A stretch of 57,417 bases of DNA from DATLYB01 sp964502525 (GTDB taxonomy: Bacteria; Bacteroidota; Bacteroidia; Chitinophagales; CAIOSU01), in assembly GCA_964502525.1 (NCBI GenBank), contig CAZCXH010000008.1, positions 1 to 57,417 on the forward strand. Direction: 5' to 3'. Under the pieces are notes generated by a model. It worked only from the letters and a program-made list of their open reading frames with translations. It was not told where the DNA came from and did no database searches. The translations under genes were made by a program, and so were the position numbers. Shown here in pieces: positions 9,001-17,330 of this stretch. Every line of letters starts with the position of its first letter. Position 1 is the stretch's first letter.

Positions 9001-12000
9001 CCGGAATCTATTACGACACGCTTACAGCTTCCAATGGCTGTGACAGCGTTGTTATCACCCATCTTGCCCTAATAGAAGAAATCATTGACACGGTCTCCGC
9101 TTCCATCTGCGAAGGGGAAAGTTATTTTGCCGGTGGCGGATTCCAAACGGTTTCCGGATTTTATGCCGACACGTTCGCCTCTTCCGCAGGATGTGACAGC
9201 ATCATCATTACAGAGCTTGCCGTATTGCCAATTTTCACAACTGATGTCAACGCCTCCATTTGCGATGGAGATTCATTCTTCGCTGGCGGAGCCAATCAAA
9301 CCCAGCCGGGAACTTACTTTGATACCCTCGCTGCTTCCAACGGATGCGATAGCATTATCATTACCGATCTTGCCGTTGTGCAAAATGTAACGGAAAGCAT
9401 TTTCGTTTCGATTTGCGATGGCGAAAGCTATTTTGCCGGAGGAGCATTCCAAACCGAATCCGGAACTTATTACGATACCCTCACTGCATCTGGCGGATGC
9501 GACAGCATTATTGTTACCGGATTAACCGTGTTGCTGACTTTCTCAACAGATGTCAATATTTCAATTTGCGATGGAGATTCTCTTTTTGCGGGAGGAGCAG
9601 ATCAAACGCAGGCGGGAACTTATTACGATACGCTCACTGCTACCAACGGCTGCGACAGCATCATCGTCACTAACCTTACGGTGCTGCCCGTTTCGTCAGA
9701 AACCATCCAGGTTTCTATTTGTCAAGGTGAAAGCCATTTTGCAGGAGGTGCGGATCAAACCGAGCCTGGACTTTATGTTGACACGCTCACCGGTTCCAAC
9801 GGTTGCGACAGTATTCTCACCACTGAATTGATTGTGCTGCCGGCTCCTTCCTCAACTCAAAATGTTGATATATGCAGCGGTGAATCGTTTTTTGCCGGAG
9901 GCGCATTTCAAACAACTTCAGGAACATATTATGACACGCTTGCCACTGCGAACGGCTGCGACAGCATCGTGATAACGAACCTTACCGTTGGCGCACCGCT
10001 CATATTAAATTTTGACGTGAGTGAATTGAGTTGCGAGTGCATCGGACAGGGAGGAGGCAACGGCAGTGCGCAGCCATGCCCGTTTGACATCTCCGGCTTG
10101 GCGCACGGAACGCGCGTCAACAGCCACTTCACTTCTTTGGGATTGACGATAACTGCAATTCCCAATTCAGGCGGCAGACCTGACGCGCTTATTTATAATA
10201 CGGACGGCAACTGGACGGAAGACCCCGACCTGAATTCCAACGCTGGCAACGTCATCATCATCAATGAAAACCCCAACAACAACGATGGCGATGGAACAGG
10301 TCCTGACGATAATGCGAATGGCGGCACGCTGCGGTTCCTTTTTGATGATCCGGTTACTGTGGTCTCTTTTGTTGCCGTTGATGTTGATGAACCGGGAGCA
10401 GTCGCCAACGCTTATGACGGAGCGGGCAACCTGATTACTTCTGTCGTTATTCCGGCAGGCGCTGACGGTTCGGTTCAAACGATAACGGTGAACGCTGCAG
10501 GCGTAAAACGTTTCGACATCATCTACCGCGATTCGGGCGGATTCAGGCTGAACCTTGAGTGCGCCTCACCGGGCTGCGAGCAAGACCTGAGCGCTTTTGC
10601 CCACGGTGAAATCGTGACCGGAGCGGAAATCGCTCCGGGCGTTACTGTAACAGGAACATCGAACAGGCCTTCGCGTTTTCCGAATGCGGTGGCGATATTC
10701 AATTCAAATGTAACCGGCAGCCTTGACCCTGACCTGGAAGCCGGCATCGGCAACATTCTGATTTTACCGGAGAATCTCACCGACAATAACGGCAATGGAA
10801 ACATTGACAATCCGAGCGATGCAAGTGACGGAGGAACGATGACGTTCACCTTCGACCGCGACCGGACGGTACACTCCATCACGCTGGTTGATAACGACCG
10901 GAATAACGGAACCATCAAGGCCTATGATCAAAACAATAATCTGTTGCTTTCCGTGTCCACGCCAAGCGGAGCAGCCGGTGGCGTTCAAACATACACGTTA
11001 AATATATCGGGAGTGCGCAGATTGGAAGTTTCTTATTGGGATTCTCGCGGTGTAACGCGCCTTATCCTCGATTGCCCTGCGGTCAATTGCTGTGACGGAA
11101 ACGCAACGGCAAGCGCTGCCGGTGGGTTTCCGCCTTATCAGTTCTCATGGAACACCGGCTCAACCACCGATTATTCCGGTGACAGCCTGTGTGTTGGAAC
11201 ATATACGGTCACAGTGACGGATGCTCATGGTTGTTCAACAGTTGATTCGGTTTCACTTGTTAGGGCTGATGTTACTATAGCATCAGTATCAATTTGCGAG
11301 GGTGACAGCATCTTGCTCGGAGGCGCGTATCAAACTGAGACAGGTTTTTATTATGACACGCTGGGGGTAACCGACAGTTGTTATCAAATTCTGAAAACCG
11401 AGCTTTCGATTTTACCGTCTTCGCAGGAAACGGTGCAGGCGCAGATTTGCGAAGGTCAGAGTTATTTTGCCGGAGGCGATTTTCAAACCGAGTCAGGGAC
11501 ATATATTGATACTTTCACTGCTGCAAACGGATGCGACAGCGTACTCACCACCGGGCTGACCGTTCTTCCGGCTCAGATAACGGTTATTGAAGTTGCCATT
11601 TGCGAGGGCGAAAGTTATTTCGCGGGCGGAGCGTTCCAAACCGAATCGGGAACTTACTATGACACGCTGGTTACCGCATCGGGTTGCGACAGCATCGTTG
11701 AAACAGGTCTCACGGTAATTGCAACAATTACAGCGGATGTCGCTGCTCAAATCTGCGAGGGTGACAGCTTCTTTGCCGGTGGCGCTTTCCAGACTGAATC
11801 CGGAGTTTATACGGATACCTTCACTTCCTCTGGCGGCTGCGACAGTATTGTAGAAACAACGTTGAGCGTTCTCACTGTTTTGACAGAAACAGTTGATGCT
11901 CGGATTTGTGAAGGCGAAAGTTATTTCGCGGGTGGAGATTTCCAAACGGAATCAGGCACCTATTACGACACGCTGACTTCGTCATCCGGATGCGACAGCA

Positions 12001-15000
12001 TTGTTGAAACCAATCTTACTGTTACCGCTTCATCCTTTACGTCTGTTGCAGAACAAATTTGCGAAGGCGACAGCTTCTTTGCCGGTGGCGCTTTCCAGAC
12101 TGAATCCGGAGTTTACGCAGATACCTTCTCTTCCTCTGGAGGGTGCGACAGTATTGTTGAAACAACGCTGACGGTTCTCCCCGTTTTGACGGAAACCGTC
12201 AATGCCCAAATCTGTGAGGGCGAAAGTTATTTTGCAGGCGGTGCGTTCCAGACCGAATCCGGAACGTATTATGATACAATCACATCATCAAGCGGCTGCG
12301 ACAGCATTGTTGAAACGAATCTCACGGTCATTGATTCGTTCTTCATCTCAATTTCAGAACAAATTTGTGAAGGCGACAGCTTCTTTGCCGGTGGCGATTT
12401 CCAAACTGAATCGGGAGTTTACACCGATACTTTCACCAGCACTGGCGGTTGCGATAGCATTGTAGAAACCACGCTGAGTGTACTTACGGCTTTGACTGAA
12501 ACTGTCAATGCTCAAATCTGCGAAGGCGAGAACTACTACGCGGGCGGAGATTTTCAAACGGAATCCGGAACCTACTACGACACGCTGGCTTCCTCTTCCG
12601 GCTGCGACAGCATTGTTGAAACCAACCTTACCGTGATGGATTCATTTGTTACGAATGCTTCAATTGAAATCTGCGAAGGCGACAGTTTCTTTGCGGGCGG
12701 AGATTTCCAGACTGAATCGGGAATTTACCCGGATACGTTCTCCTCTGCCGGTGGATGCGACAGTATTGTGATTACTGAGTTAACCGTGCTTGAAAACTCC
12801 AGCACGTTTATCACAGTTGAGATATGCACGAGCGACACGAACCTGTTAGCCCGCGTCCCTGACTCGGTGTGCGCCCTGTTTGACTGCTGCTGCTGCTGCC
12901 CGATGTTCCTTGCTAATTCGGTGATAACAGTTGATACATTCCCCGCATCGAACGGGTGCGACAGCATTGTTACCACCGAAACAGTTTATGTCCCGGTGAC
13001 CAATATTGAGCAGTTTGTAACGATCTGCGATGGCGACAGCTTCTTTGCCGGTGGCGCCTTCCAGACAACTCCGGGAACCTACACTGATACTTTCACCACT
13101 CAATCCGGCTGCGACAGCATCGTTACCACGGAGCTTTCGGTCGAGCAGGAAATTCTGATCAATCAGGATATTACTATATGTGAAGGCGACAGCTTCTTTG
13201 CAGGTGGGGCGTATCAAACCACTGCCGGAACATACGCGGACACATCCATTGCATCGGGAGGCTGCGACAGCATCACTGTGACGAACCTGACCGTTGACCA
13301 GCCAAGCATCACCAACAATGACGTCACCATTTGCGAAGGAGACAGCGTTTTTGCAGGAGGCGCTTATCAGACTCAGGCAGGCATTTACACCGACACGTTT
13401 GCTTCATCGGGAGGTTGCGACAGCATTGTTGAAACCGTGTTAACAGTAATTCAGCTTAACATCACTATGCAATCCACGGTGACAACAAGTTGTTTTGGCA
13501 GTTCTGATGGTGAACTGACCATTACTGTTGGTGGCGGAGAGGCGCCTTATGATTTGATCTGGTCAAACGGAACAATACAACAAGATGTTGGTGAGTTGGA
13601 GCCTGCCGGCCTTACCGGGCTTGCCGCGGGTCAGTACGGAGTTACAGCTACTGACGCCAACGGCTGCAGCGCGGCAGCCGATATTACGGTTGATGAACCC
13701 CTGCCGATGGCGGTGGGCGCAGTGCCAACGCCACCCGCTTGCAATGGCGGCAGCAACGGCACGATTGACCTGACCGTTCAGGATGGAACTCCACCTTATG
13801 ATTATTTGTGGTCAACGGGTGACACTACGGAAGATATCAGCGGTCGTCCTGCTGGTTTCGACACTGTCACAGTGACGGACGCGAATAGCTGCATGGCAAC
13901 GATTATCGTTGAAGTGACTGAGCCGGCTCCGATTCCTGTCACATTTACGGATGTGAATATTTGCTTAGGTGACAGCATTTTCGTTGGAGGAGCGTATCAA
14001 ACGCAATCGGGAACTTACCATGATACTCTGCTTTCAGTTGAGGGGTGCGACAGCGTTGTTGCAACGAATCTGAATGTTGTTGAAATTACTCTGACCGGAG
14101 CGGTCACCCCTGCAAGCACAACAGGGGGCAGTGATGGAGCCATTGACCTGACAGCAACCGGAGGAATACCACCCTATACCTATTCGTGGTCGAATGGCAA
14201 TACCAGCGAAGACTTAGCCGGCTTGTCTTCCGGTCAATACAGCGTGACCGTTGCCGATTCCATCGGGTGCAGCGCAACAGCATCCTTCTTTGTTTCCCAG
14301 CCCAACTGCGCTCTCGCCCTGGGCGCCACGCCTGACACGCTCGACTGCTATGGCGACAGCGATGGTGAATTGGAAATTATTGTTATTGGAGGAACGCCTC
14401 CGTATCAATACTCGTGGTCAACGGGTGCAGCAACTCCGGACATCAGCGGGCTAACAGCAGGATTTTACCGGGTGACGGTGACTGATGCTGCCGGATGCCA
14501 GTCCGTTTCCATCGTGCTTGTTTCGCAGCCGGATTCGCTTGCGTTAATAGCGGCTATTACGGATGAGAGCGCACCGGGTGCATCGGATGGAGGTATTGAT
14601 ATTACGGTTTCCGGTGGGACGCTTCCTTATGAATATGTCTGGTCAAATGGAGACACTACTGAAGACCTGAGCGGATTAAGTTTTGGCAATTACGAAGTAA
14701 CCGTCATAGATGGGAACGGATGCGAACTGATTGACCAGTTTGATGTGAATCAAGTAGCGCCCATTATCCGAAGAAATCCAGGCTCTGTCAATGACTTTCG
14801 GTTTGTTATATACCCTAATCCATTCAGCGATAGAATCTTCATAGAATTTGAATCAGAAAGCTCTGACAAAGGATGGATCACCATGAGAGATTTATTCGGA
14901 AGAAAAGTCATGTTTGAGGACATTTCCATCAACACCGGCATTAACCAGTTTGAGTTGCAACCTGACAGCAAGCTCGCAGGCGCAACATACATGCTTGAAG

Positions 15001-15056
15001 TAGCCAAGGGCAACGGCAGTCAGCGCACAATCAGAACCATCGTGAAAGGAAACTGA
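6099..15056 (+). CDS. Giant multi-repeat T9SS surface protein (adhesin-like)
   Basis: A 2985-residue secreted protein. It starts with a signal peptide (MVMNRLIKSILFAF to about YSQ, residue 25), then a jelly-roll-like region (about 40-240) and a proprotein-convertase P-domain-like region (about 320-480, ending in GVWSIEIVP and FFGWTISFDD). Fifteen copies of a 51-residue repeat follow (about 535-1304). Next come two related domains opening with LAHG/FAHG (about 1310-1660) and a SprB-like repeat. Fourteen more copies of the 51-residue unit (about 1726-2451), two SprB repeats, one further copy and three SprB repeats complete the stalk. The end (2897-2985) is a T9SS type A sorting domain with YPNPFSDRIFIEF. 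Each unit carries two cysteines, IC[DE]G[DE] and GCDSI, probably forming a disulfide. Likely surface-anchored; adhesion or gliding is inference. Confidence 0.93.
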   Translation: MVMNRLIKSILFAFPSLMTTEAYSQCTVTASVNPTEVVCGDCATLNAFGQGQGLQVFSENFNTGAPVGWAFTQQARFDNPCSPNGVDGTTHIWLGNTSGVPRALETIPYNFSTATSGVTVCFDMLFAVQTGDPATAPCEGPDEPDEGVHLQYSINGGATWIDVHYFDPNGGSDPQYTNWNNWCFQLPPAALTGNTKIRWFQDNDSGADYDHWGIDNVVIYFNDPTYNIIWQHDNYAYGLGNSGGDNPNPVCPRTGTNYIVVMSNGAFSCRDTVRVDVVLPTLSVDAGTDASICAGQCATLDGTGKVVKRPAKTPTYFNGEVTPIASVLGSPTTININITDLNMTTILPGSITGVCITALTYFGIGFPNPTTIGDLNVSLVCPDGTKVLLVPSGVTSSTTPIQGYTNTCFTPSATANIASATEPYTGTFAPAQPLDNLVGCTANGVWSIEIVPTSLLGFGVGSFFGWTISFDDPEISYTADFTWSPASGLSDPDSLQTDACPTQNTNYILTASDTAGCVTLADTVTVTVDSSSVTNVSASICDGDSFFAGGAYQTESGIYYDTTSLSAGCDSITVTDLSVVGDVPDTVTAAICPGDSILLGGEYQTQPGIYTDTFITSSGCDSIVVTILTLHPPSAINTFVEFVCPDDSVLINGEYYYGGEQALDTLPGADVNGCDSIVEILVFNIGTAALIENLFLCRDTTINGILIDSPGQYYIDTIENGASNGCDSFYVVNAIFLPPDQSFAAEQICDGDSIFLGGDFQTNPGTYYDTLTGSDGCDSIVITNLTVLPSFTTNVSVSICDGASYFVGGADQTQSGTYYDTLTASNGCDSIVITELTVLPVFTTNVHVSICEGDSFFADGAYQTQSGIYYDTLTASNGCDSIVATDLAVIENIVDTVAVSICDGESYFAGGGFQTTSGTYYDTLSASGGCDSIVITELTVLPVFTTDVNPFICDGDSFFAGGAYQNQPGIYYDTLTASNGCDSVVITHLALIEEIIDTVSASICEGESYFAGGGFQTVSGFYADTFASSAGCDSIIITELAVLPIFTTDVNASICDGDSFFAGGANQTQPGTYFDTLAASNGCDSIIITDLAVVQNVTESIFVSICDGESYFAGGAFQTESGTYYDTLTASGGCDSIIVTGLTVLLTFSTDVNISICDGDSLFAGGADQTQAGTYYDTLTATNGCDSIIVTNLTVLPVSSETIQVSICQGESHFAGGADQTEPGLYVDTLTGSNGCDSILTTELIVLPAPSSTQNVDICSGESFFAGGAFQTTSGTYYDTLATANGCDSIVITNLTVGAPLILNFDVSELSCECIGQGGGNGSAQPCPFDISGLAHGTRVNSHFTSLGLTITAIPNSGGRPDALIYNTDGNWTEDPDLNSNAGNVIIINENPNNNDGDGTGPDDNANGGTLRFLFDDPVTVVSFVAVDVDEPGAVANAYDGAGNLITSVVIPAGADGSVQTITVNAAGVKRFDIIYRDSGGFRLNLECASPGCEQDLSAFAHGEIVTGAEIAPGVTVTGTSNRPSRFPNAVAIFNSNVTGSLDPDLEAGIGNILILPENLTDNNGNGNIDNPSDASDGGTMTFTFDRDRTVHSITLVDNDRNNGTIKAYDQNNNLLLSVSTPSGAAGGVQTYTLNISGVRRLEVSYWDSRGVTRLILDCPAVNCCDGNATASAAGGFPPYQFSWNTGSTTDYSGDSLCVGTYTVTVTDAHGCSTVDSVSLVRADVTIASVSICEGDSILLGGAYQTETGFYYDTLGVTDSCYQILKTELSILPSSQETVQAQICEGQSYFAGGDFQTESGTYIDTFTAANGCDSVLTTGLTVLPAQITVIEVAICEGESYFAGGAFQTESGTYYDTLVTASGCDSIVETGLTVIATITADVAAQICEGDSFFAGGAFQTESGVYTDTFTSSGGCDSIVETTLSVLTVLTETVDARICEGESYFAGGDFQTESGTYYDTLTSSSGCDSIVETNLTVTASSFTSVAEQICEGDSFFAGGAFQTESGVYADTFSSSGGCDSIVETTLTVLPVLTETVNAQICEGESYFAGGAFQTESGTYYDTITSSSGCDSIVETNLTVIDSFFISISEQICEGDSFFAGGDFQTESGVYTDTFTSTGGCDSIVETTLSVLTALTETVNAQICEGENYYAGGDFQTESGTYYDTLASSSGCDSIVETNLTVMDSFVTNASIEICEGDSFFAGGDFQTESGIYPDTFSSAGGCDSIVITELTVLENSSTFITVEICTSDTNLLARVPDSVCALFDCCCCCPMFLANSVITVDTFPASNGCDSIVTTETVYVPVTNIEQFVTICDGDSFFAGGAFQTTPGTYTDTFTTQSGCDSIVTTELSVEQEILINQDITICEGDSFFAGGAYQTTAGTYADTSIASGGCDSITVTNLTVDQPSITNNDVTICEGDSVFAGGAYQTQAGIYTDTFASSGGCDSIVETVLTVIQLNITMQSTVTTSCFGSSDGELTITVGGGEAPYDLIWSNGTIQQDVGELEPAGLTGLAAGQYGVTATDANGCSAAADITVDEPLPMAVGAVPTPPACNGGSNGTIDLTVQDGTPPYDYLWSTGDTTEDISGRPAGFDTVTVTDANSCMATIIVEVTEPAPIPVTFTDVNICLGDSIFVGGAYQTQSGTYHDTLLSVEGCDSVVATNLNVVEITLTGAVTPASTTGGSDGAIDLTATGGIPPYTYSWSNGNTSEDLAGLSSGQYSVTVADSIGCSATASFFVSQPNCALALGATPDTLDCYGDSDGELEIIVIGGTPPYQYSWSTGAATPDISGLTAGFYRVTVTDAAGCQSVSIVLVSQPDSLALIAAITDESAPGASDGGIDITVSGGTLPYEYVWSNGDTTEDLSGLSFGNYEVTVIDGNGCELIDQFDVNQVAPIIRRNPGSVNDFRFVIYPNPFSDRIFIEFESESSDKGWITMRDLFGRKVMFEDISINTGINQFELQPDSKLAGATYMLEVAKGNGSQRTIRTIVKGN
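7700..10010 (+). repeat. Adhesin repeat block 1: 15 tandem copies of a ~153-bp unit
   Basis: Fifteen consecutive 51-residue units with the pattern ICxGxSxFxGG, then QTxxGxYxDT, then GCDSI and a linker ending in a Val/Leu/Pro-rich strand. Units 3 and 4 are the most divergent (VCPDDSV and LCRDTTI). From unit 7 on, units with DSFFAGG tend to alternate with units reading ESYFAGG, which points to expansion by unit pairs. Confidence 0.9.
11265..13456 (+). repeat. Adhesin repeat block 2: 14 tandem copies, 306-bp higher-order unit
   Basis: Fourteen further copies of the 51-residue unit. Units 18/20/22/24 read ESYFAGG or a close variant with GTYYDT, and units 19/21/23/25 read DSFFAGG with DTF, so the block is built of 306-bp dimers. 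A 47-base stretch is identical at 11763 and 12069, exactly 306 bases apart, which shows recent amplification. One unit (about residues 2245-2300) is longer and unusual, with a run of five cysteines. Confidence 0.9.
12885..12899 (+). repeat. (TGC)5 trinucleotide tract coding for five cysteines
   Basis: Five TGC codons in a row (residues 2263-2267 of the adhesin) follow CALFD and precede PMF. The tract lies in the single aberrant repeat unit, which is longer than its neighbours. Slippage would add or remove cysteines without breaking the frame. Confidence 0.85.
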
Positions 15057-15157
15057 TGCCTGCGGAACTATTGGCTGAATCCGTTTAACTTTAGGGCAAA
15101 TAAAAATTGCCATGCTTACCAAGGAACTTGTTATGGGCAATTAAAGTTGCTGCCGCA

Positions 15158-15478
15158 ATGAGGATTTCATTATCATCAGTCTTTCTTGGTTTTCTGTTAA
15201 TCCTGTCGTCTTGCAAGAAGGACTGTAACCTTCAGGATGAACTGTCGCATTATTATGATGAGTTGAGCGGAAGTTCTTACGCTGTTAGTGTCTTTATCCT
15301 CGGACATGATTCATTAATCTCCAGGATTCGTCTTACTCTGGTAAATACAAATGCGGATTGTGACACTATTCAGCCAAACGGTGATATTCATGATTTTATC
15401 ATTGATTCAAGAAATTTTATTCGTGAAATAGATAAGAGTGGATATCAAACAATTTGGACTGAAATGTCTAATACCTAA
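15158..15478 (+). CDS. Small putative lipoprotein of unknown function
   Basis: A 106-residue product whose N-terminus MRISLSSVFLGFLLILSSCKKD has a lipoprotein signal with a lipobox at LSSC. Bacteroidota lipoproteins exposed on the surface often carry charged residues after this Cys, as the KKD here may do. The remaining 85 residues match no family I know. I choose the ATG at 15158; the frame is open from 15107 but the signal sequence starts here. The stop is 13 bases before sucD. Two similar short hairpins (GGGCAA...TTGC at 15094-15111 and 15135-15150) precede the gene. Confidence 0.6.
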   Translation: MRISLSSVFLGFLLILSSCKKDCNLQDELSHYYDELSGSSYAVSVFILGHDSLISRIRLTLVNTNADCDTIQPNGDIHDFIIDSRNFIREIDKSGYQTIWTEMSNT

Positions 15479-15491
15479 TCAGTTAATACCT

Positions 15492-16373
15492 ATGAGTGTT
15501 TTAGTAAATAAGAAATCAAAAGTGCTTGTGCAGGGCTTCACCGGCAAGGAAGGCACCTATCACGCCACACAGATGATCGAATACGGAACCAATGTGATTG
15601 GCGGAGTCACTCCGGGAAAAGGCGGCACGAAGCATCTGGACAAGCCGGTGTTTGACACGGTGGAAAAAGCGGTGAAAGCAACGGGCTGCGATGTGTCGGT
15701 GATCTTTGTTCCTCCTGCTTACGCAGCCGATGCGATACTTGAGGCAACCGATGCCGGAATAAAGGTAATTGTCTGCATCACGGAAGGAATACCCGTGCAG
15801 GACATGGTGCAGGTGAAAAACTTCATAGCAGGAAAATCCTGCACGCTGATTGGACCCAACTGTCCGGGAGTGATTACTCCGGGTGAAGCGAAAGTCGGCA
15901 TCATGCCGGGATTTATTCACAAGCCGGGAACGGTCGGCATTGTTTCGCGTTCAGGCACATTGACGTACGAAGCCGTTGACCAGGTGACAAAAGCCGGCCT
16001 CGGACAATCAACGTGCATCGGCATCGGGGGCGATCCGGTGATTGGAACGACTACTTTGCAGGCAATCAAGCTCCTGATGGCGGATGACGGTACTGAGGGA
16101 ATCATCATGATCGGGGAAATAGGTGGCGGCATGGAAACGGAAGCCGCCCGCTGGATTAAAGAAAACGGCTCAAAGCCTGTTGTGGGTTTCATTGCAGGAA
16201 GGACAGCGCCTCCCGGTCGCAGGATGGGACATGCAGGCGCAATCATCGGTGGCAAGGACGACACTGCCGCTGCGAAAATGAAAATCATGGCGGAGTGCGG
16301 CATCCACGTTGTGGAATCGCCAGCGGATATCGGGGCAACGATGGCAAAGGCGCTGAAGAAAGTGGTGGCATAA
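15492..16373 (+). CDS. sucD: Succinate-CoA ligase subunit alpha
   Basis: A 293-residue succinyl-CoA synthetase alpha subunit, which with SucC interconverts succinyl-CoA and succinate with formation of ATP or GTP in the TCA cycle. It has the N-terminal CoA-binding Rossmann domain (VLVQGFTGKEGTYHA), the motif GPNCPGVITPGEAKVGIMPG and the phosphorylated-histidine region GRRMGHAGAIIGG near the C-terminus. The start is the ATG at 15492, since the open frame upstream runs through the lipoprotein gene. sucC is not in the window, so the subunits are encoded apart, as in other Bacteroidota. The gene ends in front of a palindromic spacer. Confidence 0.97.
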   Translation: MSVLVNKKSKVLVQGFTGKEGTYHATQMIEYGTNVIGGVTPGKGGTKHLDKPVFDTVEKAVKATGCDVSVIFVPPAYAADAILEATDAGIKVIVCITEGIPVQDMVQVKNFIAGKSCTLIGPNCPGVITPGEAKVGIMPGFIHKPGTVGIVSRSGTLTYEAVDQVTKAGLGQSTCIGIGGDPVIGTTTLQAIKLLMADDGTEGIIMIGEIGGGMETEAARWIKENGSKPVVGFIAGRTAPPGRRMGHAGAIIGGKDDTAAAKMKIMAECGIHVVESPADIGATMAKALKKVVA

Positions 16374-16378
16374 TTCAG

Positions 16379-16474
16379 TTTGAAGTTTAAGGTCTAAAGT
16401 TTAAGGTTAGTTGCAGACTTTAGCTTTCTGGCAAATTTTTAGACATCAGACTTTAAACTTTAAACTAAGAAAAG
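16379..16474. repeat. Word-repeat palindrome between sucD and fabG
   Basis: The left arm holds AAGTTTAAGGT twice (16383-16393 and 16397-16407). The right arm holds the inverted word ACTTTAAACTTTAAAC (about 16449-16465). The arms can pair over about 20 bases. The right arm nearly touches the TTG start of fabG at 16476. Possible terminator for sucD, or a structured leader for fabG. Confidence 0.65.
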
Positions 16475-16475
16475 T

Positions 16476-17222
16476 TTGAAGTTACTCACCGGCAAAACAG
16501 CATTGATAACAGGCGCCTCCCGCGGTATTGGCGAAGCCATTGCAATAAAATTTGCCGAAAGCGGAGCCAACGTTGCCTTCTCCTATAAGCAATCGGATGA
16601 AAAGGCAAAGGAACTTGAAGGAATATTAGCAAAGCATGGCTCAAAAGTAAAATCATACAAGTCGGACGCTTCTGTTTTCCGCGAGGCAGACGATTTGGTG
16701 AAAGCCGTGCTGCAAGATTTCGGCAGGATTGACGTTCTGGTGAACAACGCAGGCATTACGCGCGACAACCTGCTGCTGAGAATGAGCGAAGAGCAGTGGG
16801 ATGAGGTGATTGGCAATAACCTGAAATCGGTGTTCAACCTGACTCGTTTTTCCGCATATCATATGCTGAAGCAAAAAGGAGGCTCGATTATCAATATAAG
16901 CTCTATTGTCGGGCTGACAGGCAATGCAGGACAGGCTAACTATGCGGCTTCGAAAGCCGGCATCATCGGCTTCACTAAAACCGTGGCGCAGGAGTTGGGA
17001 TCGAGGAATATCCGGTGCAATGCCATTGCTCCCGGATTTATTGAAACGGATATGACACGCGTACTGGATGAAAAAGTGGCGGCAGACTTGAAAAAAGATA
17101 TTCCCCTGAGCCGACTTGGTCGCGTAGAGGAAGTGGCGGAAGCCGCCCTCTTCCTTGCCAGCGATATGTCAAGCTACGTCACCGGACAAGTGTTGAGCGT
17201 GTGCGGGGGAATGTATCGTTGA
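16476..17222 (+). CDS. fabG: 3-oxoacyl-[acyl-carrier-protein] reductase
   Basis: A 248-residue short-chain dehydrogenase of the FabG type that reduces 3-oxoacyl-ACP with NADPH in fatty acid synthesis. It shows the cofactor motif TGASRGIG (residues 12-19), NNAG (90-93) and the catalytic S143, Y156 and K160 (ISSIVG and YAASK). The C-terminal VTGQVLSVCGGMYR is typical. The start is TTG at 16476: the sequence after it (KLLTGKTALITG) aligns with normal FabG N-termini and no ATG is near. A second SDR at 41794 lies in the polysaccharide locus and is a different gene. Confidence 0.93.
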   Translation: MKLLTGKTALITGASRGIGEAIAIKFAESGANVAFSYKQSDEKAKELEGILAKHGSKVKSYKSDASVFREADDLVKAVLQDFGRIDVLVNNAGITRDNLLLRMSEEQWDEVIGNNLKSVFNLTRFSAYHMLKQKGGSIINISSIVGLTGNAGQANYAASKAGIIGFTKTVAQELGSRNIRCNAIAPGFIETDMTRVLDEKVAADLKKDIPLSRLGRVEEVAEAALFLASDMSSYVTGQVLSVCGGMYR

Positions 17223-17328
17223 TTCGATAATGTGATGATTCGGTGATTCGATAATGAATAAGTTTGCTGTTCCGTTTGCTATCTCAACGCATCACCGAAT
17301 TATCGAATCAGCAAATCATCGAATCAGC
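17223..17328. repeat. Word-repeat palindrome between fabG and the vWA-like gene
   Basis: The word TGATTCGATAATG or close variants occur twice on the left (17219-17256). The inverse CGAATTATCGAATCAG and ATCATCGAATCAG occur on the right (17295-17327). The arms pair over about 35 bases with mismatches. The right arm ends 3 bases before the TTG start at 17331 and the left arm begins at the fabG stop, so the whole spacer is this element. Confidence 0.7.
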
Positions 17329-17330
17329 CA

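Noticed and set aside
12845..12905. Frameshift as the cause of the odd five-cysteine repeat unit
   Set aside because: The frame is continuous on both sides, the unit is longer by a multiple of three and other frames do not restore the usual repeat sequence, so an insertion or replacement is more likely.
7700..13456. CRISPR-like periodic repeat
   Set aside because: The period is 153 bp, within one long reading frame, with protein-level conservation and no short direct repeats separated by unique spacers.
6147..14408. Many long open frames antisense or out of frame to the giant adhesin
   Set aside because: They repeat with the 153-bp unit and mirror the adhesin codon pattern; they are shadows of a repetitive gene.
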